DNA of 64,000 nucleotides. Origin: DASYPQ01 sp036006425 (GTDB lineage: Bacteria > Planctomycetota > UBA1135 > GCA-002686595). This document shows, one piece after another, positions 25,211 to 35,144 of the stretch. The stretch lies in contig DASYPQ010000013.1 in assembly GCA_036006425.1 (NCBI GenBank), forward strand, positions 124,001 through 188,000, read 5' to 3'. Below the pieces are notes generated by a model, which had not been told where the DNA came from, did not search any database, and saw only the letters and a list, made by a program, of their open reading frames with translations. A program made the translations under genes and the position numbers. The stretch's first letter is position 1. Each line of letters begins with the position of its first letter.

Positions 25211-27188
25211 TCCAGTCGAGCCAGAGCTTCGTGCGCTCGCGCGCGTTCACCGGATCGAACGACGCGTGCGTGCGCCCGGGGAAGGCGACGAAGTCCGTCT
25301 CGACGCCGCTGTCCTTGAGCGCGTGGAAGAGCTCGAACGACTGCACCGGCGGCACGCGGAAGTCCTCGAGGTTCGCCATCACGAGCGTCGGTGCGCGGAT
25401 GCTCGTCGCGTACGTGATCGGGGATTGCGCGCGGTACTGCTGCTCGAACTCGCCTTTCCAGGGTGAGCCGCCGAAGAGGTAGCCGCACTGCACGTTGTTG
25501 TCGGAGAGGTTGTACTGGTCGTTCCAGTTCGTCACCGGCGCGCCCGCGACACCGGCCTGCCACTCGCCCGGATACTTTCCGAGCAGCCACGTCGTCATGA
25601 ATCCGCCGTAGGACCATCCGCTCACCGCGGTGCGGCTCCCGTCGACGTACGGACGCTTGCGCAGCTCGGCGACGCCGGCCATCACGTCCCGGCCCGGGCC
25701 TTCGCCGGCGTCGTTCATGATCGCCAGGTTGTACGCGTTCCCGAGGTTGTCGCTGCCGCGGTAGTTGGGGCTGAACACGACCCAACCCGCTGCCGCCATC
25801 AGCTGCGGGAGCGTGCCGAACGACGTCTTCGAGGCGGAAGTCGGGCCGCCGTGGATCAGGAGCACGAGCGGATGCGGCTGCGAGAGGTCGGCGGGAAGCG
25901 CAATCACGCCGTCCTCCTCGAAACCGTCCGCGCTCTTCCAGGTGACGCGCTCCATCGGCGCGAAGCGGCGCGACCGCGACCATTCGTTGAACTGCGTGAG
26001 ACGGCGCGGCTTCGCCTTCTCCGAGCTCATCACGTAGACCTCGGCCGGCTGGTCCGCGCGCGTCGCCACGAAGGCGATCACGCCGGTCTTCGACACGGTC
26101 AGGTCGTAGCCGTAGGCGCCCGAGAGGACGAGCCCGTCGAGATCGAGCGCGCGCGCCGGCGCGGACTTGTCCTCGACCGGCTGGATCCACACGCCGACGC
26201 TCGTCCGGTCGTTGGCCGCGACGAGGATCTCCTTCCCGCCCGGCATCCATTCCGCCGTGTAGAAGTTGCGGTCGATCGCGCGCGTCAAGTTGCGGCCGGG
26301 GTTGCCGATCCCCTCCGTGGTGCAGATGTCGTTGAGATTCTCGTACTTGCCGTCGCGCGCCCGGCGGTAGATCACCGCGTCGCCGTCAGGTGCGAATGTG
26401 GGCGCCCACTGGAGTCGGTCGATCGCGTTCAGCGGACGGATGGCGCCCGTTTCGACGTCGACGACCGCCGCGTGGACGAGGTCGAGCTTGCCGCTCTCCG
26501 TCGAAGGCGCGTACGCGAACGCGATACGGCTCCCGTCGTGCGACCAAGAGAGCGGTGATGCACCGCTCGAAGGCGGGAGCACGAATTCGATGGACCACGC
26601 GCCGCTCGTCAGGCGCTTCGCGGCCCCGGACTCGACGCCCTGGATCCAGATGTGGCGGGGACGGAGCGGCTGCTTCAAATAGAGGTCCTGGTCGCCGACG
26701 TGGAACGTGCGGACGTGGCGCGCCTCGCCTTCGAGCTTCGGGGCCTCGTCCTCCGCCACGAACGCGATCGCGCCGCCGTCGTGCCGCCAGGTGAACTGCT
26801 CGACGTCCGTCGTCGACTTCGTGAGGCAACGCGCTTCGCCGCCGCGGAGCGGGAGGAGCCAGACCTGCCCGAGATCCTTCGAGTCGGTCGCGAGGAACGC
26901 GATCGTGCGGCCGTCGGGCGACCAGGCGGGCGACGCGATCTTCGCGCGACCGAAGGTCAGCGGCCGCACCGTGCCCGACGCGACGTCCACGGCGCACAGC
27001 TGTGGCTCGTACACGTTCTCGGCGAAGTTCGGCCGCGACGCGATCACCGCGACCGCCGAGCCGTCGGGCGAGATGCACACACCGGAGACGCCGACGAGCT
27101 GGCGCAGGTCCTCGATGGAGAACGGCTCCTGGGCGACTGCGGGAAGGGCGAAGAACGGAACGGCGGCGAGGAGGAGGGAGGGGCGCAT
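25173..27188 (-). CDS. Secreted S9 family prolyl oligopeptidase/acylaminoacyl peptidase
   Basis: 671 residues with a signal peptide (~1-20, ending LPAVAQ). The N-terminal half is a WD40-like propeller with repeats such as ISPDGSAVAVIA and WSPDGRTIAFLA. The C-terminal alpha/beta-hydrolase domain has LLIHGGPTSAS, the nucleophile in GWSYGGFMT, an Asp in NLEDFRVP and the His in PGRTHASFDP. It probably cleaves short peptides in the periplasm or outside. It begins 10 bases after kdpE on the same strand, so it may be transcribed with the kdp operon, although no functional link to potassium is known. Its 3' end overlaps lptB. Confidence 0.93.
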   Translation of the reverse strand: MRPSLLLAAVPFFALPAVAQEPFSIEDLRQLVGVSGVCISPDGSAVAVIASRPNFAENVYEPQLCAVDVASGTVRPLTFGRAKIASPAWSPDGRTIAFLATDSKDLGQVWLLPLRGGEARCLTKSTTDVEQFTWRHDGGAIAFVAEDEAPKLEGEARHVRTFHVGDQDLYLKQPLRPRHIWIQGVESGAAKRLTSGAWSIEFVLPPSSGASPLSWSHDGSRIAFAYAPSTESGKLDLVHAAVVDVETGAIRPLNAIDRLQWAPTFAPDGDAVIYRRARDGKYENLNDICTTEGIGNPGRNLTRAIDRNFYTAEWMPGGKEILVAANDRTSVGVWIQPVEDKSAPARALDLDGLVLSGAYGYDLTVSKTGVIAFVATRADQPAEVYVMSSEKAKPRRLTQFNEWSRSRRFAPMERVTWKSADGFEEDGVIALPADLSQPHPLVLLIHGGPTSASKTSFGTLPQLMAAAGWVVFSPNYRGSDNLGNAYNLAIMNDAGEGPGRDVMAGVAELRKRPYVDGSRTAVSGWSYGGFMTTWLLGKYPGEWQAGVAGAPVTNWNDQYNLSDNNVQCGYLFGGSPWKGEFEQQYRAQSPITYATSIRAPTLVMANLEDFRVPPVQSFELFHALKDSGVETDFVAFPGRTHASFDPVNARERTKLWLDWIRSHLAEAGGSR

Positions 27189-27198
27189 GGCGCCCAGA

Positions 27199-27903
27199 TT
27201 ACTCGCCGGCGAGCCGGTAGCCGACTCCGGGCTCGGTCAGCAGATAGCGCGGCTGCGTCGGCTCGACCTCGAGCTTGTGGCGGAGCTGCGCCATGTACAC
27301 GCGCAGGTACTGCACTTCGTTCACGTCGGCGGGCCCCCACACTTCCTTGAGCAGGAACTGGTGCGTCAGAACCTTCCCGGCGTGCTGCACGAGCGTCGTC
27401 AAGAGCCTGTATTCCGTCGGCGTGAGGTGGACCGCCTCCCCGCGCAGGGCGACGACGCGCTTGCCGAGGTCCACGCACAGATCGCCGACCTGGAAGACCG
27501 ACTCCGCCTCGCCGCTCTGCGTGCGCGCGGCGTGTCGCAACGCCACGCGCAGCCGCGCCGCCAGCTCGGCGACGCTGAAGGGCTTCGTCAGGTAGTCGTC
27601 CGCTCCGGCGTCGAGCGCGGCGACCTTGTCCTGCTCCTGGCCGCGCGCGGAGAGCACGACGATCGGCACCGCGCTCCACGCACGGATCTCGCGCGTGACC
27701 TGCAGGCCGTCCATGTCGGGCAGACCGAGGTCCAAGATCACGAGATCCGGCGGCTTCGTCGCGGCGAGGAGGAGGCCCTGCTTCCCCGTCTCGGCTTCCT
27801 CGAGCCGATACCCGTGCGCGATCAGCGACGCGCGCAGGAACTTGCGGATCTGCGGTTCGTCCTCGACGACGAGCACGAGCGGGGCGCACGCGGGGGTGTT
27901 CAT
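27199..27903 (-). CDS. kdpE: Two-component response regulator KdpE
   Basis: 234 residues of the OmpR/PhoB class. The receiver domain has the acidic pocket E14-D15, phospho-acceptor Asp58 (LVILDLGLPDMDG) and Lys in LTKPF. The C-terminal winged helix contains LTPTEYRLLTTLVQHAGKVLTHQFLLKEVWG and ends LTEPGVGYRL. It activates kdp transcription when phosphorylated by KdpD. The ATG at 27903 overlaps the kdpD stop as ATGA, giving coupled synthesis of the two regulators. Confidence 0.96.
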   Translation of the reverse strand: MNTPACAPLVLVVEDEPQIRKFLRASLIAHGYRLEEAETGKQGLLLAATKPPDLVILDLGLPDMDGLQVTREIRAWSAVPIVVLSARGQEQDKVAALDAGADDYLTKPFSVAELAARLRVALRHAARTQSGEAESVFQVGDLCVDLGKRVVALRGEAVHLTPTEYRLLTTLVQHAGKVLTHQFLLKEVWGPADVNEVQYLRVYMAQLRHKLEVEPTQPRYLLTEPGVGYRLAGE

Positions 27904-30596
27904 GAGTCACCGGACGGCAATGCCGGGCCGGCTTCCGGCAGGGGCAGGGAGAAGTAGAACGCCGCTCCGCCTTCGGGTTCGTTCTCCGCCCAGATCCGGC
28001 CGCCGTGCGCGGCGACGATCCCGCGACAGATCGTGAGGCCGAGCCCCATGCCCGCGGTGCCGGAAGCGGAGGTGCCGCGGTAGAAGCGCTCGAACACGCG
28101 TTGCTCCGTGCCCTGCGGCAGGCCCGCGCCGCGGTCGGCGATCTTCACGACGATCGTCTTGTCCGTCCTCCACGCCGAGATCTCGATCGGCGTCCCGGGC
28201 GGCGTGTAGCGCAGCGAGTTCTCGAGCAGGTTGAGCACGACCTGCTCGATGAGCACGCCGTCCGCCTGCACGAGCGGCAGATCGCGGCGGATCGTCGTCT
28301 TGATCGGCCGCCCCGCGAGCGCCTCGCGGAGTCGGGTCAGCGCGGGTCCCACCACTTCCTCGAGCGCCAGCCACTCCTTGCGCAACGACACGTTGCCGGC
28401 CTCGAGCCGCGTGGCGAAGACGAGATTGCCGATCAGCTTGTTCAATCGCTCCGCTTCGTCGTAGATCGAGCGCGTCAGCTCGCGCTTCGTCTCCTCGTCG
28501 AGCACCGTCCGGTCCTCGATCAGGCTGCTCGCGGCCCCGGTGATCACGGCGAGCGGAGTGCGCAGGTCGTGGGAGACGGAGCTCAGGAGCGCGCTGCGCA
28601 GCCGCTCGGTCTCCGCCTGGAGCTTCGCCTGCTGGGTGTCGGCGAGCACGCGCCGGCGCTCGATCGCGAGCGCGAGCTGGTTCGCGAAGGTCTCCAGCAG
28701 GTACAGCTGCTTCGCCGCGAACGCCCCGTCCGCTTCCTCGGAGCGCACGCCGAGCACGCCGACCTTCCCCTGCGCGGCGCGCAGAGGAAGGTAGAGGGCG
28801 CGCGCCCCGGGGAGCGTGCCCGTGCCCCTCCCGGCCATCTTGCCGTGGTCGTGAACCCACTGCGCGACGCCCAAGTCGGTCGGATCCACCTCGAAGGCCA
28901 TCTTGTCCTCCGTGGGCACTTTCACCCGACCCGCGTCGTCGGGCAGGAGCAGCGCCACGCTGCTCGCGAACGTCTCGCGCAGGTGGCGGGAACCGTTCGC
29001 GATGAGTTCCTCGAAATCGCGCGCGGCGGCGAGCTCCCTCGTCATCGCGTACAGCGCGGACGTGAGCTTCTCCCGCTCCCGCGCCGACTCCGCCTGGTCG
29101 CGGATCCGCACCATGAGCGTGCTCGTGAGGAGCGCCACGAGGAGCATCACCGCGAACGTGACCAGGTACTGCGTGTCCGAGATCGCCAGCGTCAGCCGCG
29201 GCGGGACGAAGCAGAAGTCGAGTGCCGCGACAGCCAGGACCGACGCGATGACCGACGGCCCTCGGCCGCAGGTCGCTGCGGCGAGGACGACCCCGAGCAG
29301 GTAGATCATCGCGAGATTCGCCAGATCGAAGCGCCGGAACAGCAGGTAGTCGACGCCCGTGCATGCGGCGACGATGCCCGCGGCCATCACGTAGGCTGGC
29401 CAAGGGCTCGTCGGCCGGAATCGCGGATGCGGCGCACGGGAGACCGGATCCTCCTCCTCGTCGCCGCTGATCACGTACACCTCGATTTCGCCGCTGCGGC
29501 GGATGAGGTCGCCGACGAGCGAGCCGAGGAGCACGTCCTTCCACAGAGACCGGATCGTCTTCCCGATCGCGATCTTGTTCACATTCCGCGTTTGCGCGTA
29601 CCTGACGAGCTCGTCGACGACGCTGCGACCGCTGAGGGTGACGGTCTCCGCGTCCAGGCTCTCGGCCAGGCGCAGCGTCGCCACGAGTCGCTCCCGGTCC
29701 TCCTGCGACAACCTCAAGCTGTCGGGCGTTTCCACCGAGACCGCGATCAGCTCGGCGCGTGTGCCGACGGCCAGGCGCTTCGCGGCACGGACGAGGCGGC
29801 CGCAGAGCGGGCTCTCGTCCACGTACACGAGGATGCGCTCGCCCGCGGGCCACACGCGCGAGATGCGGTGCTCGTCCTTGTAGGACTGCATCTGCGTGTC
29901 GACCCATTCGGCCGTGCGCCGCAGGGCGAGCTCGCGCAGGGCCGCCAGGTTTCCCTTGCGGAAGTAGCTCGTGGCCGCGCGCGCCACGACGTCCGGGAGA
30001 TAGATGCGGCCCTGCTTCAAGCGCTCGAGCAGCGAGTCGGGCGGCAAGTCGATGAGCTCGACTTCGTCGGCCTGCGCGAACACGGAGTCCGGAACGGTCT
30101 CCTGGACCTGGATGCCGGTGATCTGGGAGACGATGTCGTTGAGGCTCTCGAGGTGCTGGACGTTGAGCGTCGTGTGGACGTCGATGCCGGCTTCGAGGAC
30201 GGCCTCGACGTCCTGCCAGCGCTTCTCGAACCGCGAGCCCGGCGCATTCGTGTGGGCCAGCTCGTCGACGAGCAGGATCTGTGGCCGGCGGGCGACGGCC
30301 GCATCGAGATCGAACTCGCCGAGCACCGTGCCGCGGTATTCCACTTGCCGCCGCGGAAGGATCTCCATCCCGAGCATGAGCTCCGCCACTTCCGAACGCT
30401 TGTGCGTCTCGCCGTAGCCGACGAGGACGTCCACGCCGTCGGCGTAGAGCCGGCGAGCCGCGGTGAGCATCGCGTAGGTCTTCCCCACTCCCGGCGCGGC
30501 ACCGAAGAAGATCTTCAGCCGCCCGCGCTTCTGCCGCTTCTCGTCGGCCTGCAGCTTCTGCAGCAGCGCGCTGGGATCCGGTCGGGAAGTCTCCAT
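27900..30596 (-). CDS. kdpD: Potassium sensor histidine kinase KdpD
   Basis: 898 residues with full KdpD architecture. The cytoplasmic KdpD domain has Walker A GAAPGVGKT at 32-40; a universal-stress-protein-like domain follows, then four transmembrane segments (~400-500), a GAF-like region, and the kinase core. The phospho-acceptor is His676 in SVSHDLRTPL. The ATP lid includes NLLENSLRYTP, DRGAGLPQ and GMGLGLTICRGIVAAHGG. It senses low potassium or turgor and controls KdpE. The gene starts 7 bases after kdpC and overlaps kdpE by four bases, so structural and regulatory genes form one unit. Confidence 0.97.
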   Translation of the reverse strand: METSRPDPSALLQKLQADEKRQKRGRLKIFFGAAPGVGKTYAMLTAARRLYADGVDVLVGYGETHKRSEVAELMLGMEILPRRQVEYRGTVLGEFDLDAAVARRPQILLVDELAHTNAPGSRFEKRWQDVEAVLEAGIDVHTTLNVQHLESLNDIVSQITGIQVQETVPDSVFAQADEVELIDLPPDSLLERLKQGRIYLPDVVARAATSYFRKGNLAALRELALRRTAEWVDTQMQSYKDEHRISRVWPAGERILVYVDESPLCGRLVRAAKRLAVGTRAELIAVSVETPDSLRLSQEDRERLVATLRLAESLDAETVTLSGRSVVDELVRYAQTRNVNKIAIGKTIRSLWKDVLLGSLVGDLIRRSGEIEVYVISGDEEEDPVSRAPHPRFRPTSPWPAYVMAAGIVAACTGVDYLLFRRFDLANLAMIYLLGVVLAAATCGRGPSVIASVLAVAALDFCFVPPRLTLAISDTQYLVTFAVMLLVALLTSTLMVRIRDQAESAREREKLTSALYAMTRELAAARDFEELIANGSRHLRETFASSVALLLPDDAGRVKVPTEDKMAFEVDPTDLGVAQWVHDHGKMAGRGTGTLPGARALYLPLRAAQGKVGVLGVRSEEADGAFAAKQLYLLETFANQLALAIERRRVLADTQQAKLQAETERLRSALLSSVSHDLRTPLAVITGAASSLIEDRTVLDEETKRELTRSIYDEAERLNKLIGNLVFATRLEAGNVSLRKEWLALEEVVGPALTRLREALAGRPIKTTIRRDLPLVQADGVLIEQVVLNLLENSLRYTPPGTPIEISAWRTDKTIVVKIADRGAGLPQGTEQRVFERFYRGTSASGTAGMGLGLTICRGIVAAHGGRIWAENEPEGGAAFYFSLPLPEAGPALPSGDS

Positions 30597-30603
30597 CGGA
30601 GCT

Positions 30604-31215
30604 CTAGTGCCCGCGCTTGCGAGGCGCCAGTGTGTCGAGCTCCAGATTGAGCTCGAGCACGTTCACGCGGCGCTCGCCCAGGATGCCAAATTGCCGGGGC
30701 TCGATGTGCTTCCGGACCAGATCGTCGACCTGGGTCGAGGCGAGTCCGCGGGCTCGGGCGACGCGTGCGATCTGGTATCGCGCCGCGGCCGGACTGATGT
30801 GCGGATCGAGTCCGCTGCCCGAAGCGGTCACGAGGTCGGCGGGGACCGGACCCGTGGCCGAGGGATCGGCCGTCCTCAGCGCGGCGATGCGCGCACGCAC
30901 GGCTTCGATCAGAGCGGGATTCGTGGGTCCGAGGTTCGATCCGGAGGATGCGGCGGCGTTGAAGGCCGGCGCGGTGGCGGAAGGACGCGTCCAGAAGTAG
31001 GCGGGATCGTCGAACGGCTGTCCGATCAGCTTCGAGCCGATCCAACGCGGTCGTCCGTCCCGTTCGAGCGGGATCAAGCTGCCGTTCGCCTCGCGCGGGA
31101 ATGCGATCTGCGCGACGACCGTCACGATTAGCGGATACAGCACCCCGGTGACGATCGTGAACGCGACCAACGCGGCGACCGAGGATCGGATCTGGCTCAT
31201 GAAGGTCGTGCTCAT
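30604..31215 (-). CDS. kdpC: Potassium-transporting ATPase subunit C
   Basis: 203 residues. One N-terminal transmembrane helix (~12-35) leads to the periplasmic domain with the KdpC signatures GSLIP, GSKLIGQPFDDPAYFWTRPSA and DLVTASGSGLDPHISPAAARYQIARVARARGL. KdpC stabilises the KdpFABC complex and affects ATP affinity. It begins 8 bases after kdpB and is followed by kdpD. Confidence 0.97.
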   Translation of the reverse strand: MSTTFMSQIRSSVAALVAFTIVTGVLYPLIVTVVAQIAFPREANGSLIPLERDGRPRWIGSKLIGQPFDDPAYFWTRPSATAPAFNAAASSGSNLGPTNPALIEAVRARIAALRTADPSATGPVPADLVTASGSGLDPHISPAAARYQIARVARARGLASTQVDDLVRKHIEPRQFGILGERRVNVLELNLELDTLAPRKRGH

Positions 31216-31223
31216 CGTGGTCC

Positions 31224-33308
31224 TCAGGCGAGGTTCAGGGCGACCAGGGCGAAATCGATCGCCTTGATGCCGATGAAAGGCACGACGAGGCCTCCGAGGC
31301 CGTAGACGAGGAGGTTGTTCCTGAGGAGTCGGCTGGCTTCGACGGGAACGTACGAGACTCCCCGCAGTGCGAGCGGGATCAGCGCGACGATGATCAGCGC
31401 GTTGAAGATCACTGCAGAGAGGATCGCGCTCGAAGGGGAAGCGAGGCGCATCACGTTGAGACCGCCGAGAGCGGGATACGTGGAAGCGAACGCCGCGGGG
31501 ATGATCGCGAAGTACTTGGACACGTCGTTGGCGATGCTGAACGTCGTGAGCGAGCCGCGGGTCATCAGCAGCTGCTTGCCGATCCGAACGATCTCGATGA
31601 GCTTGGTCGGATTCGAGTCGAGATCGATCATGTTCCCGGCTTCCTTGGCGGCCTGGGTTCCGCTGTTCATGGCGACAGCGACATCGGCTTGCGCGAGCGC
31701 GGGCGCGTCGTTCGTGCCGTCTCCGGTCATCGCGACGAGCCTTCCGCCCTTCTGATGCGCGCGGATGAGCTCGAGCTTCGTCTCCGGCGTCGCCTGGGCG
31801 AGGAAGTCGTCGACCCCCGATTCGGCCGCGATGGCTGCGGCGGTGATCGGATTGTCACCGGTGATCATGACCGTCTTGATGCCCATGCGCCGCAGCTCGG
31901 CGAAACGCTCTGCGATCCCGCCTTTGACGATGTCCTTGAGCTCGATGACCCCCAGAACGTGCGCGCCTTCGGCGACGACGAGCGGCGTGCTCCCGCGACG
32001 CGCGACGGTGTCGACGTTCGCCGCGACGTCGGCCCCGATGCTGCCGCCGAGGCGCCCGACATAGGACGTGATGGCGTCGGGTGATCCCTTGCGGATCTGA
32101 CGTCCGGCGAGATCGACACCGCTCATGCGCGTCTGCGCCGAGAACGGCAGGAACACCGCGCCGAGCTTGTGGATGTCGCGCTCCCGGATGCCGTGCGTCT
32201 GCTTGGCGAGAACGACGATGCTGCGCCCCTCCGGAGTCTCGTCGGCCAGCGAGGCGAGCTGCGCCGCGTCGGCCAGGACCATGGGCTCGACGCCCGCCGC
32301 CGGCAGGAACGCGCTCGCCTGCCGATTGCCCAAGGTGATCGTTCCCGTCTTGTCGAGGAGGAGGACGTCGACGTCACCCGCGGCCTCGACGGCGCGGCCC
32401 GACGTCGCGATCACATTGGCTTGGACCATGCGGTCCATGCCGGCGATGCGGATCGCGGACAAGAGTCCGCCGATCGTCGTGGGGATGAGGCACACGAGCA
32501 ACGCGACGAGCACCGTGATCGTCACCGGGCTGCCCTTTCCGGCGGCCAGGACGCTGTAGATCGACATCGGCAGCAGCGTCGTGCAGACGAGGAGGAACAC
32601 GATCGTCAGCGCTGCGAGCAGGATGTCGAGGGCGATCTCGTTCGGCGTCTTCTGGCGCTTGGCGCCCTCGACGAGCGCGATCATTCGATCGAGGAAGGAC
32701 TCGCCCGGGTTCGCCGCGACGCGGACGATCAGCCAGTCGGAGAGCACCCTCGTCCCGCCCGTGACCGAGCTGCGATCGCCTCCGCTCTCGCGGATGACGG
32801 GTGCGCTCTCGCCCGTGATCGCGCTCTCGTCGACCGATGCGACCCCCTCGAGCACCTCGCCGTCCGCAGGAACGACGTCCCCGGCCTCGACGAGGAAGAA
32901 GTCGCCCTTGCGCAGGTCCGAGGCGGGGACTTCCGAGACGCGGGCGTTCTTCTCCGCCTCCGCGATCCGCTTCGCTCGCACGTCGCGTCGGGTGCGCCGG
33001 AGCGAATCCGCCTGGGCCTTGCCCCGACCCTCCGCCATCGCTTCGGCGAAACTGGCGAAAAGCGCGGTGAACCAGAGCCACACGGAGATGCCGAGGATGA
33101 ATCCCGCGGGAGCCTCGCCTCGACCGAGCCAGGCCTGGATGCACAGGACGCTCGTCAGGAGGCTTCCGACGTACACGACGAACATCACGGGGTTCCGCGC
33201 CTGGTTGAGAGGCCCGAGCTTCAGAAGGGCATCGATGCACGCTCGCCGCACGATGGGCGGATCGAAGAGCGAGCGGGTCTTGCCTGCGGTCGTCTTCGTG
33301 TCGTCCAC
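31224..33308 (-). CDS. kdpB: Potassium-transporting P-type ATPase subunit B
   Basis: 694 residues, the ATP-hydrolysing subunit of KdpFABC. The actuator loop TGES is at 165-168, the phosphorylated Asp319 is in LLDKTGTITLG, and the hinge MTGDGTNDAPALAQADVAVAMNSGTQAAKEAGNMID is complete. In E. coli the Ser of TGES is a regulatory phosphorylation site, and it is kept here. The start is GTG at 33308, three bases after the kdpA stop. Confidence 0.98.
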   Translation of the reverse strand: MDDTKTTAGKTRSLFDPPIVRRACIDALLKLGPLNQARNPVMFVVYVGSLLTSVLCIQAWLGRGEAPAGFILGISVWLWFTALFASFAEAMAEGRGKAQADSLRRTRRDVRAKRIAEAEKNARVSEVPASDLRKGDFFLVEAGDVVPADGEVLEGVASVDESAITGESAPVIRESGGDRSSVTGGTRVLSDWLIVRVAANPGESFLDRMIALVEGAKRQKTPNEIALDILLAALTIVFLLVCTTLLPMSIYSVLAAGKGSPVTITVLVALLVCLIPTTIGGLLSAIRIAGMDRMVQANVIATSGRAVEAAGDVDVLLLDKTGTITLGNRQASAFLPAAGVEPMVLADAAQLASLADETPEGRSIVVLAKQTHGIRERDIHKLGAVFLPFSAQTRMSGVDLAGRQIRKGSPDAITSYVGRLGGSIGADVAANVDTVARRGSTPLVVAEGAHVLGVIELKDIVKGGIAERFAELRRMGIKTVMITGDNPITAAAIAAESGVDDFLAQATPETKLELIRAHQKGGRLVAMTGDGTNDAPALAQADVAVAMNSGTQAAKEAGNMIDLDSNPTKLIEIVRIGKQLLMTRGSLTTFSIANDVSKYFAIIPAAFASTYPALGGLNVMRLASPSSAILSAVIFNALIIVALIPLALRGVSYVPVEASRLLRNNLLVYGLGGLVVPFIGIKAIDFALVALNLA

Positions 33309-33311
33309 GGT

Positions 33312-35051
33312 TCACGATCCGATCATCATCAGGTGTTCGACGATCGGTCCGAGAGCGAGCGCGGGGATGTAGGTCAAGGCGCCGACGATGATCACGACGG
33401 ACACGAGCAGCCCCGCGAAGAGCGGCGTGTGGGTTGGGAGCGTCCCGGACGTGACCGGGACGTTGCCCTTCGTCGCGAGCGAGCCCGCGATGGCGAGCAC
33501 GGGGATCTTGACCAGGTACCTCCCGAAGAACATGCAGATGCCGAGCGCGATGTTGTAGAAGGTCGTGTTCGCGCCGAGGCTCGCGAAGGCGCTGCCGTTG
33601 TTGTTGGACGCGGAAGAGAAGGCGTAGAGGATCTCGCTGAACCCGTGCGCGCCGGGGTTCGCGACGCCGGCGCGCGCGACGGGGAGCAGGACCGCCACCG
33701 CCGTCCCGACGAGGACGAGAACGGGCGTGACGAGGATCCCGAGCGCGGCCATCTTCATCTCGAAGGGCTCGATCTTCTTCCCGAGGTACTCGGGCGTGCG
33801 CCCGACCATGAGCCCGGCAACGAACACGGCGACGATGGCGAAGAGCAGCATCCCGTACAGGCCGGAGCCGACGCCGCCGTAGACGACTTCGCCGAGCTGG
33901 ATGAGCCACATGGGCCAGAGGCCGCCGAGCGGCGTGAACGAATCGTGCATCGCGTTGACGGATCCGTTCGAAGCCGCGGTCGTCGCGGTCGCCCAGAGCA
34001 CGGAGTTCGCGACGCCGAACCGGACCTCCTTGCCTTCCATGTTTCCGCCGGGCTGCTGGTCGGTCTGGACCTGGTCGACACCGATCGACGCGAGTCCAGG
34101 GTTTCCGCCCTGCTCCGAGGACGCACACGGGAACAGCGTGCACAGGAAGATGGCGGTCATCGCCGCCAGGAGGACCCAACCCTGGCGGGTGTCCTTCACC
34201 ATCTTCCCGAACGTGTAGCAGAGCGCAGCGGGGATCAGGAGGATCGCGAGCATCTCGAAGAAGTTCGAGAGCGGCGTCGGGTTCTCGAAAGGATGCGCCG
34301 AGTTCGCGTTGAAGAACCCGCCGCCGTTCGTCCCGAACTGCTTGATCGCGACCTGCGAGGCGACCGGGCCCATCGCGAGGACCTGTTCGGTGGCGGGCCG
34401 CTGCAGGAGCTCCACGGTCTTGTACGCGCTGAAGTTCTGCAGCATCCCCTGCGACACGAGGACGATCGAGAGGACGAGCGAGAGCGGGAGCAGGACGTAC
34501 AGCGTGCTGCGCACGAGATCGACCCAGAAGTTCCCGATCGTTTCGGCACGGCTGCGGGCGAAGCCGCGCACGAGCGCGGCGAGGACCGCCATGCCGGAGG
34601 CTGCCGAGACGAAGTTCTGGACGCACAGGCCGAGAGCCTGGGTCAGGTAACTCATCGTCGACTCGCCGCCGTAGCCCTGCCAATTCGTGTTCGTCGCGAA
34701 GCTCACGGCGGTGTTGAAGGCGCTGTCGGGCGACACGGCACCGAGGTTCGCCGGATTGAGCGGCAGCACTCCCTGGAACCGCTGCAAGAGATAGACGGCG
34801 ACGAGTCCCACGCCGTTGAACGCGAGCATCGCGATCGCGTAGGTCTTCCAGTTCATCTCCTGCCAACCCGCGCCTCCATCGGAGCGCACACCGCAGAGCC
34901 GATAGAGAAGCCGCTCGAGGCGACCGAGAGCCGGTTCGAGCCCCGTCTTCCCGCCCTCGTACACGCGAGCCATGTAGGCCCCGAGCGGTTTCACGAGCGC
35001 GAGGAGCACGGCGAAGTACACGCCGATCTGCAGCCAGCTCCCGAAGCTCAC
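33312..35051 (-). CDS. kdpA: Potassium-transporting ATPase subunit A (channel-like)
   Basis: 579 residues and about ten transmembrane segments. This is the potassium-selective subunit, with its four filter-bearing repeats visible in NTAVSFATNTNWQGYGGE, KQFGTNGGGFFNANSAHPFENPT, FTPLGGLWPMW and SSASNNNGSAFASLG. The start is GTG at 35051, overlapping the kdpF stop as GTGA; this coupling supports both the small gene and this start. Confidence 0.97.
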   Translation of the reverse strand: MSFGSWLQIGVYFAVLLALVKPLGAYMARVYEGGKTGLEPALGRLERLLYRLCGVRSDGGAGWQEMNWKTYAIAMLAFNGVGLVAVYLLQRFQGVLPLNPANLGAVSPDSAFNTAVSFATNTNWQGYGGESTMSYLTQALGLCVQNFVSAASGMAVLAALVRGFARSRAETIGNFWVDLVRSTLYVLLPLSLVLSIVLVSQGMLQNFSAYKTVELLQRPATEQVLAMGPVASQVAIKQFGTNGGGFFNANSAHPFENPTPLSNFFEMLAILLIPAALCYTFGKMVKDTRQGWVLLAAMTAIFLCTLFPCASSEQGGNPGLASIGVDQVQTDQQPGGNMEGKEVRFGVANSVLWATATTAASNGSVNAMHDSFTPLGGLWPMWLIQLGEVVYGGVGSGLYGMLLFAIVAVFVAGLMVGRTPEYLGKKIEPFEMKMAALGILVTPVLVLVGTAVAVLLPVARAGVANPGAHGFSEILYAFSSASNNNGSAFASLGANTTFYNIALGICMFFGRYLVKIPVLAIAGSLATKGNVPVTSGTLPTHTPLFAGLLVSVVIIVGALTYIPALALGPIVEHLMMIGS

Positions 35052-35140
35052 GAGAACTTCTCCGGCTTGAGGAGCGCCACGACGAGGTAGGCGAGGAGGA
35101 ACAATGCCACGGCCGCACCGACGAGCTGGATCGTGGTCAT
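35048..35140 (-). CDS. kdpF: Potassium-transporting ATPase small subunit KdpF
   Basis: A 30-residue gene too short for routine detection. It starts at the ATG at 35140 and is a single hydrophobic helix (VGAAVALFLLAYLVVALL) followed by the KdpF ending KPEKF. KdpF sits between KdpA and KdpB and stabilises the complex. GGGAAG upstream may act as ribosome binding site, and its stop overlaps the kdpA start. Length, motif and position all fit. Confidence 0.92.
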   Translation of the reverse strand: MTTIQLVGAAVALFLLAYLVVALLKPEKFS

Positions 35141-35144
35141 CGCA

